Below are positions 9,425 to 18,550 of a stretch of 64,000 nucleotides of DNA, piece by piece (position 1 is the first letter of the stretch; every line of letters starts with the position of its first letter). Origin of the DNA: an uncultured bacterium (GTDB taxonomy: Bacteria > Bacteroidota > Bacteroidia > Bacteroidales > Muribaculaceae); contig CAJMNI010000009.1 in assembly GCA_905214735.1 (NCBI GenBank), forward strand, positions 10,042-74,041, given 5' to 3'. A program made the translations under genes and the position numbers. The notes under the pieces are model-generated. The model did not search any database, was not told the DNA's origin, and saw only the letters and a list, made by a program, of their open reading frames with translations.

Positions 9425-10336
9425 ATGGCAGAGAATCAGAATGCCGAAGGGGCTGTAAAGAGGACGGAAACAGCCGGGGAAAAGCCGAAAGTCAGTTTCC
9501 GTCGCAAGCCTGAATGGCTGAAGATCCAGCTTCCACGCGGCTTCAAGACCAAGCAGGTGATCGGTTTGCTAAACGACAAGCATCTTCACACGATATGCTC
9601 CAGCGGAATGTGTCCCAACAGGGCGGAATGCTGGGGAGCGGGAACGGCCACCTTTATGATCGGCGGAAACATCTGCACGCGCAATTGCCGCTTCTGCAAC
9701 GTGACCGGGGGCAAGCCCGGTCCGCTTGACCCGAAGGAGATCGACGACATAGTCAATTCGATCAGTCAGCTCAAGCTGAAGCATGTGGTGATCACTTCTG
9801 TGACTCGCGACGACCTTCCCGACCAGGGAGCGGGACACTGGGCGGCTTGCATAAGGACGATCAAGGAGAAGTGTCCCGGCGTGACTATGGAGGTGCTCAT
9901 TCCCGACATGCAGGGCCGTGAGGATCTTCTCGACATCATCATCGCCGAGAAGCCGGAAATCATTTCCCATAACATGGAGACTGTGCGCAGGCTGACTCCG
10001 GAGGTGCGCAGAGTTGCGCAATACGACCGTTCGCTCGCCGTGCTCCGTTACCTGGCTTCGAGCGGAGTGAAGACCAAGTCTGGAATCATGCTCGGTCTTG
10101 GGGAAACCCGCGAGGAGATCCTCGAGACGATGGACGACCTCCTTGCCGCCGGTTGCCGAATCATGACCATCGGCCAGTATCTCCAGCCCTCCAAGCTGCA
10201 TTATCCCGTGCAGGATTATATCCATCCCGACACTTTTGCCGAATATGGCCGCATAGGGCGCGAGAAAGGTTTCCGGCATATCGAGTCTTCCCCGATGGTG
10301 CGCTCCAGTTATCACGCTGAAAAACATCTTCACTGA
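9425..10336 (+). CDS. lipA: Lipoyl synthase
   Basis: Radical SAM enzyme that inserts two sulfur atoms at C6 and C8 of the octanoyl group on lipoyl-dependent proteins, completing lipoate synthesis. The 303-residue length fits the family. Seen: the LipA-specific auxiliary cluster cysteines C58, C63 and C69 in CSSGMCPNRAEC; the radical SAM triad C84, C88, C91 in CTRNCRFC; the VTRDDLPDQGA segment; and the C-terminal SSYHAE segment, whose serine ligates the auxiliary cluster in known structures. The TGA stop overlaps the lipB ATG as TGATG, so the two steps of lipoyl assembly are translationally coupled. The basic N-terminal 30 residues look disordered. Confidence 0.98.
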   Translation: MAENQNAEGAVKRTETAGEKPKVSFRRKPEWLKIQLPRGFKTKQVIGLLNDKHLHTICSSGMCPNRAECWGAGTATFMIGGNICTRNCRFCNVTGGKPGPLDPKEIDDIVNSISQLKLKHVVITSVTRDDLPDQGAGHWAACIRTIKEKCPGVTMEVLIPDMQGREDLLDIIIAEKPEIISHNMETVRRLTPEVRRVAQYDRSLAVLRYLASSGVKTKSGIMLGLGETREEILETMDDLLAAGCRIMTIGQYLQPSKLHYPVQDYIHPDTFAEYGRIGREKGFRHIESSPMVRSSYHAEKHLH

Positions 10337-11019
10337 TGGCTTCGAATTCAGAGGAAAAGAGTCTGAATCCGGCTCCGATAGCCGAAGACTGGGGAGTGTG
10401 CGACTATCGCGGCGCCTGGGACCGTCAGCATGACATCTGCAATCAGCTCAAAGAGGATCCATCGGCTCCCGAAAGGATAGTGCTTGTGGAGCATAAGCCG
10501 GTCTATACACTCGGTTTTCACGGTAATGCCGCCAATCTGATCGCTTCGGAAGAGAGGCTTCGCTCGATGGGCGCCGAGTGCATACGCATAGAGCGAGGCG
10601 GCGACATTACCTATCACGGTCCGGGGCAGCTTGTGGTCTATCTGCTCATAAATCTTGTGAAGCATGGTCTGGGTGTGAAGAAATATATCGAGATGCTTGA
10701 GGAATCGGTGAGGGAAGTGTGTGCTTCGTATGGCGTGGAGACAACCAGCAACAACGATGCGATCGGCGTCTGGATCGACTGGGAGAAGCCGACGGCGAGG
10801 AAGATCTGCGCGATAGGGGTGAAGGTGAGCCATGGCGTGACAATGCATGGCCTTGCCCTCAATGTCAACACCGACCTCACGGCCTTCTCGCTGATCAATC
10901 CCTGCGGCTTCACCGACAAGGGTGTGACGTCGCTGCAGAAGGAGCTCGGCCGTGAAGTTCCGATGTCGGAGGTAAAAGCGCGACTGCTCAAAGCGCTGAC
11001 CGCGCGCCTCAACCGCTGA
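10336..11019 (+). CDS. lipB: Octanoyl-ACP:protein N-octanoyltransferase
   Basis: Transfers the octanoyl chain from acyl carrier protein to a lysine of lipoyl domains, the step before LipA. The 227-residue protein shows RGGDITYHGPGQLV (about 88-100), the catalytic-site lysine K156 in ARKICAIGVK, MHGLALNVN and the acyl-thioester cysteine C190 in INPCGF. All hallmark residues are intact. It is the last gene of the DUF362-lipA-lipB operon and ends 30 nt before a bidirectional terminator facing the convergent S9 peptidase gene. Confidence 0.97.
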   Translation: MASNSEEKSLNPAPIAEDWGVCDYRGAWDRQHDICNQLKEDPSAPERIVLVEHKPVYTLGFHGNAANLIASEERLRSMGAECIRIERGGDITYHGPGQLVVYLLINLVKHGLGVKKYIEMLEESVREVCASYGVETTSNNDAIGVWIDWEKPTARKICAIGVKVSHGVTMHGLALNVNTDLTAFSLINPCGFTDKGVTSLQKELGREVPMSEVKARLLKALTARLNR

Positions 11020-11045
11020 ATCCACTATCGGCCTGATTATAAGCA

Positions 11046-11084
11046 AAAAAGATAGCCGCCAGATTTGGCGGCTATCTTTTTGCT
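11046..11084. terminator. Bidirectional terminator between lipB and S9 peptidase
   Basis: AGATAGCCGCC (11050-11060) pairs perfectly with GGCGGCTATCT (11067-11077) around a 6-nt loop. A-run before and T-run after the stem give a U-tract on either strand, fitting two convergent genes. Confidence 0.9.
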
Positions 11085-11099
11085 TATTGACGGTTTCTT

Positions 11100-13256
11100 T
11101 TATTCAGCTTTCTCAGGTTCTGCTGTCTCGGTTGTTGTTTCGGCTGCCGGGGATTTCTTGGCGCCGGTTCCGTTTTTCAGATATTTGTCGAGGAAGCGGA
11201 AGAAGCAGCGCTGCCAGAGGATGGCGTTCTGGGGTTTGAGAATCCAGTGGTTCTCGTCGGGGAATACCACCATTTCGGCTTCAAGACCATGCATCTTGGC
11301 GGCGTTGAAGGCCATCATGCCCTGCGAGGCGAGGATGCGGTAGTCGAGTTCGCCGACAGTGATGAGCATCGGAGCCGTCCAGTTGTCGACATAGCGGTGG
11401 GGAGAGTTTTCGTATGTGCGCTGGGCGATAGCGTTGCCCTTGTCCCAATAGGGGCCGCCGAGGTCGAAGTCGGCAAACCACATCTCCTCCGTCTCGAGAT
11501 ACTGGGCCTCGATGTTGAAGATGCCGGCATGGGCGATGAGGGCTGCATAGCGGCCGTTGTTGTGGCCTGCGAGCCAGTAAACGGAGAAACCGCCGTAGCT
11601 TGCTCCGATTGCTCCGACTTTCGAAGCGTCAACATACGGACGCGAAGCGATATAATCGGTAGCGGCGAAGTAATCCTGCATGTTCTGGCCGCCGTAGTCG
11701 CCTGAGATCTGACGGTTCCACTCCGTTCCGAAGCCGGGAAGGCCGCGGCGGTTGGGCGCGATCACGACATATCCGTGAGCGGCCATGATCATGAAGTTCC
11801 AGCGATAGCTCCAGAACTGGCTGACAGCCTGCTGCGGGCCACCCTGGCAATAGAGGATGGCGGGATATTTTTTGTTGGGATCGAAATCGGGGGGAAGGAT
11901 CTCCCAGCATGTCATCATCTTGCCGTCGGTGGTCGGCACTTTCACCTTCTTCACTTCGCCAAGCTTGAGCAGGCCGAGGAGCTCGGTGTTGATGTTGGTG
12001 AGCTGTTTGACAGCTCCCTTCTTCACGCTGACGATCTCCTTCGGGAAACGCATCGAATTGCGTAGGGCGATGACCTCGGTGTCGCTCACGGGGTGGATGC
12101 CGCCGAAGTCGGCGATTTCATTGGCGAGAGTGTCGATGCGGCATGTTGCGACGTCGATGTCGAACACCGGTTCGGTCCCTTCATAATATCCGGCGAAGAA
12201 AATCTTCTTTCCGCTCGGAGCCCATGCGATCTGCTCGGGCCAGTAGTCCCAGTTGGCGGTGAGGTCGCGCATTTGGCGGGTCTGCATGTCCATGACCATC
12301 AGGCGCTTCTTGTCGCTCTCGAATTTGGCTGTCTCCATCGAGAGCCAAGCGAGCTGTTTGCCGTCGGGGGAGAAGACGGGGTCGGTGTCGTAACCGGGCA
12401 TTCCCTCGGTGAGAAGCGATGTCTTTCCGCTCTCGAGCTCATAGAGATAGAGGCCGGAGTCGGTGGAGAATGCATAATCCTGGCCTTTCAGCTTGCGGCT
12501 CACGTAGACGAGCGATTTGCTGTCGGGATTCCAGGCGAAAGCGTCGGCGCCGCCGAAGGGACGCATCGGGCATTCAAACGGTTCGCCGGCCATGATGTCT
12601 TTGGCATTGGTCACGCCCTGAATCGAGAAATCGGCCACGAAGGGATGGGGAATGCGGGTCACCCATTCATCCCAGTGCTTATACATGAGGTCGTCGACCA
12701 CGCGGCCTGTGGTTTTCGGAAGACCCTCGAAGAGCGTCGAGTCTTTGTCGAAAGCGTCGATCGGGCTGCCATAGACGATCTTCTTGTTGTCGGGAGAAAT
12801 CTCGAAGCATTCGATACCGTTCTCCACCTTAGTGAGGCGTTTTTCCTGACCTCCGTCTTTGTTGATGCAGAATATCTGCATGGCTTTGGTCTCCTCGTCC
12901 ATGCGGAGGAAGGCGATCTTGTTGCCGTCGTCAAACCAGCGGATGTTTCCTTCCGAGGCGGCGGTGCGGGTGAGGGCGGTCATGTTGCTGCCGTCGATGT
13001 CGATCATGTAGATCTCGGCGTTCCCCTTGTTCTCCTTGATGTCTTCATATTTGAGAGTGAAGATCACCTTTTTTCCATCGGGCGAAGGGGTGGCCTCGCC
13101 GACCTGGCCGAAAGATTCGAGCACTTCGGGAGTGAGCATGCCGTTTTCTACCTTTACATCGGGTTTGCCGATGATTTTGCCTTCATCCTTGCATTTGCAG
13201 GAGGTGACGGCGAGCGGCAATAACATTGCGCACATTGCTACTGTTGTTTTGTTCAT
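11100..13256 (-). CDS. S9 family (prolyl oligopeptidase type) lipoprotein peptidase
   Basis: Serine exopeptidase of family S9, 718 residues, probably cleaving short peptides after they cross the outer membrane. The signal peptide ends in the lipobox VTSC, so it should be a lipoprotein. The middle is a beta-propeller with WD-like repeats (SPDGKKVIF, SPDNKKIVY, SPDGKQLAW, APSGKKIFF). The C-terminal alpha/beta hydrolase domain carries the triad: Ser in GASYGGF (about residue 550), Asp in VGELDYRI (about 637) and His in DENHWI (about 669). A low-complexity acidic tail rich in A, E and T closes the protein. Its ATG overlaps the TGA of the YgiQ-type gene by 4 nt (ATGA), so it is the last gene of the uvrB operon; the functional link is not obvious. 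Confidence 0.93.
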   Translation of the reverse strand: MNKTTVAMCAMLLPLAVTSCKCKDEGKIIGKPDVKVENGMLTPEVLESFGQVGEATPSPDGKKVIFTLKYEDIKENKGNAEIYMIDIDGSNMTALTRTAASEGNIRWFDDGNKIAFLRMDEETKAMQIFCINKDGGQEKRLTKVENGIECFEISPDNKKIVYGSPIDAFDKDSTLFEGLPKTTGRVVDDLMYKHWDEWVTRIPHPFVADFSIQGVTNAKDIMAGEPFECPMRPFGGADAFAWNPDSKSLVYVSRKLKGQDYAFSTDSGLYLYELESGKTSLLTEGMPGYDTDPVFSPDGKQLAWLSMETAKFESDKKRLMVMDMQTRQMRDLTANWDYWPEQIAWAPSGKKIFFAGYYEGTEPVFDIDVATCRIDTLANEIADFGGIHPVSDTEVIALRNSMRFPKEIVSVKKGAVKQLTNINTELLGLLKLGEVKKVKVPTTDGKMMTCWEILPPDFDPNKKYPAILYCQGGPQQAVSQFWSYRWNFMIMAAHGYVVIAPNRRGLPGFGTEWNRQISGDYGGQNMQDYFAATDYIASRPYVDASKVGAIGASYGGFSVYWLAGHNNGRYAALIAHAGIFNIEAQYLETEEMWFADFDLGGPYWDKGNAIAQRTYENSPHRYVDNWTAPMLITVGELDYRILASQGMMAFNAAKMHGLEAEMVVFPDENHWILKPQNAILWQRCFFRFLDKYLKNGTGAKKSPAAETTTETAEPEKAE

Positions 13257-15118
13257 GTTTTTTTAGATTTATGGTGTTTGAAATCTTTTGATTTGTTTCC
13301 GAAGAGAGCCTGAATCAGGTCGGGGCGCTTCATGCGCCTCAGTTCGTTGATGATTGCGCCGCGTTCCTCCGGCTTATACCAGAAGAAAAACTGGCGCTGA
13401 GCGAGTTTCTCCTTCTCCGAGCGTGGAGTGAACACTTTCTCGCCGGTGTAGGGATGGAAGCCGGTGTAATAGATCTCGGTGGCCACGGTCATAGGGGTGG
13501 GAGTGAAATCCTGCACCTGTTCGAGGCGGAAATCGAGGTCTTTGGTAATCGCGGCGAGTTCGGCCATATCCTCTTCGCGGCAAGCGGGATGGGAGGAGAT
13601 GAAGTAGGGAATGAGCTGCTGCCGCAGCCCTTCTTCGCGGTTCACCCGGTCGAATATCCGCTTGAATTGCCGGAACTGGTCGAACGAGGGTTTGCGCATG
13701 CACTGGAGCACCCGGTCGGAGGTGTGTTCGGGCGCAACTTTGAGGCGCCCGCTCACATGGGAGGTGATGAGTTCCCGCATATAGCGCCGGTTGGCTTCGG
13801 CGATCTCCTGCGAATTGGCCGGGGCCATCGAAAGGTCATAGCGCACGCCGCTGCCGATAAAGGATTTCTTGACTCCGGGCAAAGCGTCGACGGCATGGTA
13901 GACGTCGAGCAGCGGCCGGTGGTCGTTGTCGAGATTGGGGCAGGGCTTGGGATGAAGACATGACGGGCGCACGCACTTGGCGCATATCGAACGGTCGCGG
14001 CCACCCATGGCATACATGTTGGCCGACGGGCCGCCGAGGTCGGAGATATAACCCTTGAAATCATCCATCTCCGTGACTTGGCGCGCCTCTTTGAGAATTG
14101 ATTCCTTTGAACGGGAAGCGATGAATTTTCCCTGATGGGCCGAGATGGTGCAGAAGGCGCAACCGCCGAAACAGCCGCGGTGCATGCAGATGGAATGGCG
14201 GATCATCTCGTAGGCCGGGATGGTTTTCCCTTTGTATCTCGGATGAGGGGTGCGCATGTAGGGAAGGTCGAACGAGGCGTCGATCTCGCCGGTGGTCATG
14301 GGTGGAAGCATCGGGTTGATCTTCACCATTTTCCCTTTTGCTTTCTGCCATATCACGCTCCCGGCGTATTTGTTGGATTCCTCTTCGACGTGGCGGAAAT
14401 TGAGAGCCTGCAGTTTCTTGTTGTGCAGACAATCCTCGAAAGATGCGAGCACGATGTCGCCTTTGGCCGGAGTTTCGTCGGTGATGAACGCCGTCTGCGG
14501 CAGAGTGGTTATGTCGGCGAGTTTCTCTCCGGCATCGAGACGCCGGGCGAGTTCGACCGTGGTCCGTTCGCCCATTCCGTAGACAATAATGTCGGCCGGA
14601 GCATCGAGCAGAATCGAAGGGCGGAGACGGTCTTCCCAATAGTCGTAGTGGGCCACTCTGCGGAGCGATGCTTCAATCCCACCGGCAATCACCGGCACGT
14701 CGGGAAAAAGCTCCTTGAGGATTCGCGTATATACTATCGTTGGATAATCGGGGCGCATTCCGTGGCGGCCTCCCGGCGTATAGGCGTCGTCGTGACGCAT
14801 GCGGCGGTTGGCTGTGTAATGGTTCACCATCGAATCCATCGCACCGGCGGAAACCCCGAAGAAGAGCCTCGGGCGGCCGAGTTTGCGGAAGTCGCGCAGG
14901 TCGTCGCGCCAGTTGGGCTGGGGCACGATCGCCACCTTGAAACCGGCGGCCTGGAGCGATCTTCCGATCACCGCCGCGCCAAACGAGGGATGATCCACGT
15001 AGGCGTCGCCTGAGAAGAGGATCACGTCGGGCTGCTCCCAGCCGAGCGCCCCGATCTCGTCGCGGGTCGTCGGGAGGTATAGCCTCTTGTCGTATTTTTT
15101 CGGCAATTTGTCAGACAT
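13253..15118 (-). CDS. YgiQ family radical SAM protein
   Basis: Large radical SAM protein of the YgiQ/UPF0313 family, whose reaction is not known. Seen: an N-terminal region with FLPTTRDEIG-like start (LPTTRDEIGALGW), SGDAYVDHPSFG, a radical SAM triad in CFGGCAFC near residue 318, the following HQGKFIASRS, a cysteine-rich stretch CAKCVRPSCLHPKPCP that may bind a further metal site, and VAPEHTSDRVL. I prefer the ATG at 15118 (621 residues), 14 nt after the uvrB stop; an upstream TTG at 15136 would add six residues and overlap the uvrB stop. The 3' end overlaps the S9 peptidase start by 4 nt. Confidence 0.92.
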   Translation of the reverse strand: MSDKLPKKYDKRLYLPTTRDEIGALGWEQPDVILFSGDAYVDHPSFGAAVIGRSLQAAGFKVAIVPQPNWRDDLRDFRKLGRPRLFFGVSAGAMDSMVNHYTANRRMRHDDAYTPGGRHGMRPDYPTIVYTRILKELFPDVPVIAGGIEASLRRVAHYDYWEDRLRPSILLDAPADIIVYGMGERTTVELARRLDAGEKLADITTLPQTAFITDETPAKGDIVLASFEDCLHNKKLQALNFRHVEEESNKYAGSVIWQKAKGKMVKINPMLPPMTTGEIDASFDLPYMRTPHPRYKGKTIPAYEMIRHSICMHRGCFGGCAFCTISAHQGKFIASRSKESILKEARQVTEMDDFKGYISDLGGPSANMYAMGGRDRSICAKCVRPSCLHPKPCPNLDNDHRPLLDVYHAVDALPGVKKSFIGSGVRYDLSMAPANSQEIAEANRRYMRELITSHVSGRLKVAPEHTSDRVLQCMRKPSFDQFRQFKRIFDRVNREEGLRQQLIPYFISSHPACREEDMAELAAITKDLDFRLEQVQDFTPTPMTVATEIYYTGFHPYTGEKVFTPRSEKEKLAQRQFFFWYKPEERGAIINELRRMKRPDLIQALFGNKSKDFKHHKSKKT

Positions 15119-15132
15119 CCTTTCTCGGTTAC

Positions 15133-17247
15133 TCAATTGGCTTTGATTGTTTTGTTCTTGATGCCGTCATGAAGATCCTGAAGCTTGATGAGTTCGTCGC
15201 GCAGCTGGGCGGCCTCGATGAAGTCCATTCGCTTGGCGGCGTCGGTCATCTCCCTCTTCAGCATTTCGATGCGCGACTCCATGTCGCCCGGCGTCATATA
15301 AAGCACGGTCGGATCAGCCACGAGGCCGACCTGATGCTCCTCCTCGATGTAGGGACGCGGAGCCGACGGGCGTTCGGGTGAATGCGCTGGCTTCTGTTTC
15401 GGCGCAACGCGGGGCGAGGCTTTCCGGTCGGAAGTCTTGCTTCCCTTTTCGTAAAGTTCTATAAGCTCGTTGTTGCTCTTCTTCACGATCGGGGTCGGCA
15501 CGATTCCATGCTCCATGTTATATTGCATCTGCTTTGCGCGCCGGCGTTCGGTTTCGTCGATGGTGCGCTGCATTGAGTCGGTGATTTTGTCGGCATACAT
15601 TATGACCTTACCGTTGACGTTTCGGGCGGCTCGGCCTGCGGTCTGCGTCAACGAACGGTGGTTGCGGAGGAAACCCTCCTTGTCGGCGTCGAGAATCGCC
15701 ACGAGGCTCACCTGCGGAAGGTCGAGACCCTCGCGGAGGAGGTTGACGCCGATCAGCACGTTGTAGATTCCGTTGCGCAGGTCGTCGAGAATGCGCATGC
15801 GCTCCAGGGTGTCGACGTCGCTGTGGATATAGGCGGAGTTGATGCCCCAGCGGAGAAGGTGCTTGTTGAGCTCCTCGGCCATGCGCTTGGTGAGAGTGGT
15901 GATGAGCGTGCGCTCACCGGCCTCGATGCGCAGGCGGATCTCCTCCATGAGGTCGTCGATCTGATTGGCTGTGGGGCGCACTTCGATCTCCGGATCGAGA
16001 AGACCGGTGGGGCGGATCACTTGCTCCACGAAGACACCTTCGGTCTGCTCCATCTCGTAGTCGCCCGGAGTGGCACTCACGTAGATGGTCTGCGGGGTGA
16101 GACGTTCGAACTCCTCGAATTTCAGCGGACGGTTGTCGATGGCGGCCGGAAGGCGGAAGCCATATTCCACGAGGTTGATCTTTCGCGAGAGGTCGCCGCC
16201 GTTCATTCCTCTGATCTGGGGGAGGGTTACGTGGCTCTCGTCGATGATGGTGAGGAAGTCTTTCGGGAAATAGTCAAGTAGGCAGAACGGACGCATTCCC
16301 GGCTCGCGGCCGTCGAAATAGCGGGAATAGTTCTCGATGCCGCTGCAGTGTCCGAGCTCCTTGATCATCTCTATGTCGTAGGTGACGCGCTCCTTGAGCC
16401 GTTCGGCTTCGAGGATGCGACCTTCGTTACGGAAGAATTCGCACTGGCGGCCGAGGTCGAGGGTTATCTGGTCGATGGCCTTGAGTGTCCGCTCCTTGGA
16501 GGAGACGAAAATGTTGGCGGGGTAGATGTTGAATCCTTCGAGGTTTTCGAGCACCGCACCGCTCGCCGGATCGACGGTCTGGATCTTCTCGATCTCGTCG
16601 CCCCAGAAAATCACCCTTAGCTGAATATCTTCAAATGAGAGCTTGATGTCGACGGTGTCGCCTTTGGCACGGAACTGGCCGTTGTTGAGCTCGATTTCCG
16701 TGCGTGAATAGAGCGATTCGACCAGCTTGCGCAGGAAGGCGTTGCGCGAAATTCGGTCGCCCACCGCGATCTTCACGACGGTCTGGGCGAAATCCTCGGG
16801 ATTCCCCATGCCGTAGATGCAGCTGACGCTGGAGACCACGATCACGTCGCGGCGCCCCGACAGAAGGGCGGCCGCTGTGGAGAGGCGCAGACGGTCGATC
16901 TGCTCGTTGATCATCAGATCTTTCTCGATATATTTGTCCGACCCGGGTATATAGGCCTCGGGCTGGTAATAGTCGTAATAGCTCACGAAATACTGCACGC
17001 TGTTTTCGGGAAAGAAGTTTTTCATTTCCGAATATAGCTGGGCAGCGAGCGTCTTGTTGTGGGAAAGGATGAGAGTCGGACGTTTCACCTGCTGGATCAC
17101 GTTGGCCATGGTGAAAGTCTTTCCGCTGCCCGTCACTCCGAGCAGCGTCTGATGCTTCTGACCGGCGTTTACTCCGGCCACAAGCTCGGCGATTGCTTCC
17201 GGCTGGTCGCCGGTGGGGAAATAATCAGACGTCAGTTTGAATTCCAT
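15133..17247 (-). CDS. uvrB: Excinuclease ABC subunit B
   Basis: DNA damage recognition helicase of nucleotide excision repair, loading UvrC after handover from UvrA. The 704-residue protein has Walker A GVTGSGKT near residue 38, the beta-hairpin region with YYDYYQPEAYIP, DESH Walker B, SVSCIYG, the C-terminal helicase motifs (ILDDLRNG, GVNLLREGLDLP, QTAGRAARN) and a terminal UVR motif (ESRIEMLKREMTDAAKRMDF) that contacts UvrC. The ATG at 17247 was chosen over a farther upstream start because MEFKLTSDYFPTGDQPEAI is the conserved beginning. First gene of the uvrB-YgiQ-S9 operon. The -7 box lies only a few bases upstream of the start, so the transcript may be leaderless. Confidence 0.98.
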   Translation of the reverse strand: MEFKLTSDYFPTGDQPEAIAELVAGVNAGQKHQTLLGVTGSGKTFTMANVIQQVKRPTLILSHNKTLAAQLYSEMKNFFPENSVQYFVSYYDYYQPEAYIPGSDKYIEKDLMINEQIDRLRLSTAAALLSGRRDVIVVSSVSCIYGMGNPEDFAQTVVKIAVGDRISRNAFLRKLVESLYSRTEIELNNGQFRAKGDTVDIKLSFEDIQLRVIFWGDEIEKIQTVDPASGAVLENLEGFNIYPANIFVSSKERTLKAIDQITLDLGRQCEFFRNEGRILEAERLKERVTYDIEMIKELGHCSGIENYSRYFDGREPGMRPFCLLDYFPKDFLTIIDESHVTLPQIRGMNGGDLSRKINLVEYGFRLPAAIDNRPLKFEEFERLTPQTIYVSATPGDYEMEQTEGVFVEQVIRPTGLLDPEIEVRPTANQIDDLMEEIRLRIEAGERTLITTLTKRMAEELNKHLLRWGINSAYIHSDVDTLERMRILDDLRNGIYNVLIGVNLLREGLDLPQVSLVAILDADKEGFLRNHRSLTQTAGRAARNVNGKVIMYADKITDSMQRTIDETERRRAKQMQYNMEHGIVPTPIVKKSNNELIELYEKGSKTSDRKASPRVAPKQKPAHSPERPSAPRPYIEEEHQVGLVADPTVLYMTPGDMESRIEMLKREMTDAAKRMDFIEAAQLRDELIKLQDLHDGIKNKTIKAN

Positions 17248-17253
17248 AACTCG

Positions 17254-17287
17254 CAAATATAATAAAAATCTATGGAATTTATTCAAA
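17254..17287 (-). promoter_or_regulatory. Promoter of uvrB operon
   Basis: On the minus strand TTTG (17287-17284), 22 nt spacer, TATATTTG (17261-17254). The -7 box ends 6 nt before the ATG, predicting a leaderless or near-leaderless transcript. The spacer is slightly long. Confidence 0.5.
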
Positions 17288-17313
17288 ACCGGTTCCTTAA
17301 ATTGTGAACAAAG

Positions 17314-17353
17314 CATAAAAAATCGAAGAACGCGCGAGGGCGTCCTTCGATTT
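17314..17353 (-). terminator. Terminator after folE
   Basis: On the minus strand ATCGAAG...CTTCGAT with inner GACGCC/GGCGTC-like pairing forms a hairpin (17322-17352) followed by TTTTTT (complement of the A-run 17317-17322). Confidence 0.75.
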
Positions 17354-17388
17354 AATAAATTCGGAATTTGGAATTTTGAATTTTGAGC

Positions 17389-17973
17389 TCAGGATTTGCA
17401 GAGCGTCATGAACTCGGCTCGGAGAGCGGGATCGTCTTTAAAGAGGCCGTTGTATTCGAAAGTGGTGGTCGCGGCGTCTTGTTTCTCCACTCCGCGCATC
17501 TTCATGCAAAGGTGCTCGGCGGTGCAGCTGACGATCACCCCCTTGGTCGGCATGGCCTCGGAGAGGAGCTGGCAGATCTGGGCGGTCATTCGTTCCTGCA
17601 CCTGAAGCCGACGGGCGAAATTGTCGACAATACGGGCGAGCTTCGAAAGACCAATCATCTTTCCGTCGGGGATGTATCCGACCGACACTTTGCCGAAGAA
17701 GGGAAGGATATGATGTTCGCAAGTGGAGTAGAACTCGATGTCGCGGACGATCACCATCTGTGACCCTTCATATTCGAATATGGCCTGACGCGCAGTGGCG
17801 AGAGGATCCATCCTGTATCCTTGCGTCACGTCGAGCAAGGCTTTGGCGGCCCTCACGGGGGTCTTCACCAGCCCTTCGCGCGTAGGATCTTCACCGACGA
17901 GGCGCAGAATCGCTTCATAGTGGGCAGCGATCTGCGCCACAAGTTCGGGATCATGTTTATATTTGGAGGCCAT
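17389..17973 (-). CDS. folE: GTP cyclohydrolase I
   Basis: Converts GTP to 7,8-dihydroneopterin triphosphate, the first step of folate and pterin synthesis. The 194-residue protein carries the family motifs: TREGLVKTP, the zinc ligand region STCEHHILPFFGKVSVGY, IPDGKMIGLSKLARIV, RRLQVQERMT and VSCTAEHLCM with the second zinc cysteine. All are intact. It is the last gene of tpiA-SPOR-folE, 48 nt downstream of the SPOR gene, with a small hairpin in the gap. Length and motifs fit a functional decameric type I enzyme. Confidence 0.98.
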   Translation of the reverse strand: MASKYKHDPELVAQIAAHYEAILRLVGEDPTREGLVKTPVRAAKALLDVTQGYRMDPLATARQAIFEYEGSQMVIVRDIEFYSTCEHHILPFFGKVSVGYIPDGKMIGLSKLARIVDNFARRLQVQERMTAQICQLLSEAMPTKGVIVSCTAEHLCMKMRGVEKQDAATTTFEYNGLFKDDPALRAEFMTLCKS

Positions 17974-18003
17974 TGACTGACAGTAACCTTGTTTTTATCA
18001 GAC

Positions 18004-18020
18004 GGCTGCCCGAAGCAGCC
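18004..18020 (-). promoter_or_regulatory. Small hairpin between SPOR gene and folE
   Basis: On the minus strand GGCTGC, loop TTCGG, GCAGCC. It lies just after the SPOR stop and has no strong T-run, so it may be a processing or attenuation hairpin that lowers folE expression relative to tpiA. Confidence 0.35.
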
Positions 18021-18021
18021 T

Positions 18022-18537
18022 CTATTTGATGACGACGATCTGACTTTTCACCACTCTCATTTCGGAGGCGAACTGGGGGAAAGCCCTTTTCAGTTCGGCG
18101 ATGGCAGCCTGGGCTTCGGCCTGGGTGCGGAAATTGCCGATTCTCGTATACCAGTTGGGAGAACTTGATGAAGTGTAAACCTGCCCGCGGTATTTGGGGA
18201 ATCTGGCGGCGATGGCGTTGCCGCGCGCCTTGGCCCTTCGTTCAAGGGAATGCTGATTGCGGCCGTCGCTGAACACCTGAATGCGGAATCCGCTCATCTT
18301 GTTGATTCCGGGTCGCAGATGCTGCTCCTGCTTCTGGGGCTTCGACACCTGTTCGCGAAGCAGATCGTCGAGGATGCTTTGCGGGATGTCGATTGTCACG
18401 TTGCTGTCAGACTCCACCACGATCCTTTCAATCGCGTTGGCGGCCTGAGGCGCCGGTTCGGCGGGCGACTGAGCCGCAGCCGGAAGCATGAAGCTCCCGG
18501 CTATGGCTGCCGTTATGATTCTCTTGAATAGCTGCAT
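18022..18537 (-). CDS. Exported SPOR-domain protein
   Basis: A 171-residue exported protein with a signal peptide (MQLFKRIITAAIAGS... ending AAAQ) and a C-terminal SPOR domain (about 92-171: MSGFRIQVFSDGRN, AKARGNAIAARFP, PNWYTRIGNFRTQAEA). SPOR domains bind denuded peptidoglycan at division sites in characterised proteins. The middle holds a charged Q/K-rich linker. An ATG/other start upstream at 18717 would overlap tpiA and encodes a Ser/Arg-rich shadow; the ATG at 18537, 13 nt after the tpiA stop, is chosen because a clean signal peptide follows. Co-transcription with tpiA and folE is known in other Bacteroidales as I recall, without a clear functional explanation. Confidence 0.88.
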   Translation of the reverse strand: MQLFKRIITAAIAGSFMLPAAAQSPAEPAPQAANAIERIVVESDSNVTIDIPQSILDDLLREQVSKPQKQEQHLRPGINKMSGFRIQVFSDGRNQHSLERRAKARGNAIAARFPKYRGQVYTSSSSPNWYTRIGNFRTQAEAQAAIAELKRAFPQFASEMRVVKSQIVVIK

Positions 18538-18550
18538 GAGGGGGTATGAC

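Noticed and set aside
12093..13223. 376-codon plus-strand ORF opposite the S9 peptidase
   Set aside because: Shadow frame; composition rich in H, V and G without motifs, and the opposite strand encodes the complete propeller.
17356..17392. Repeated GGAATTT/GAATTTT string after folE
   Set aside because: Short AT-rich near-repeat without a constant period; probably incidental.
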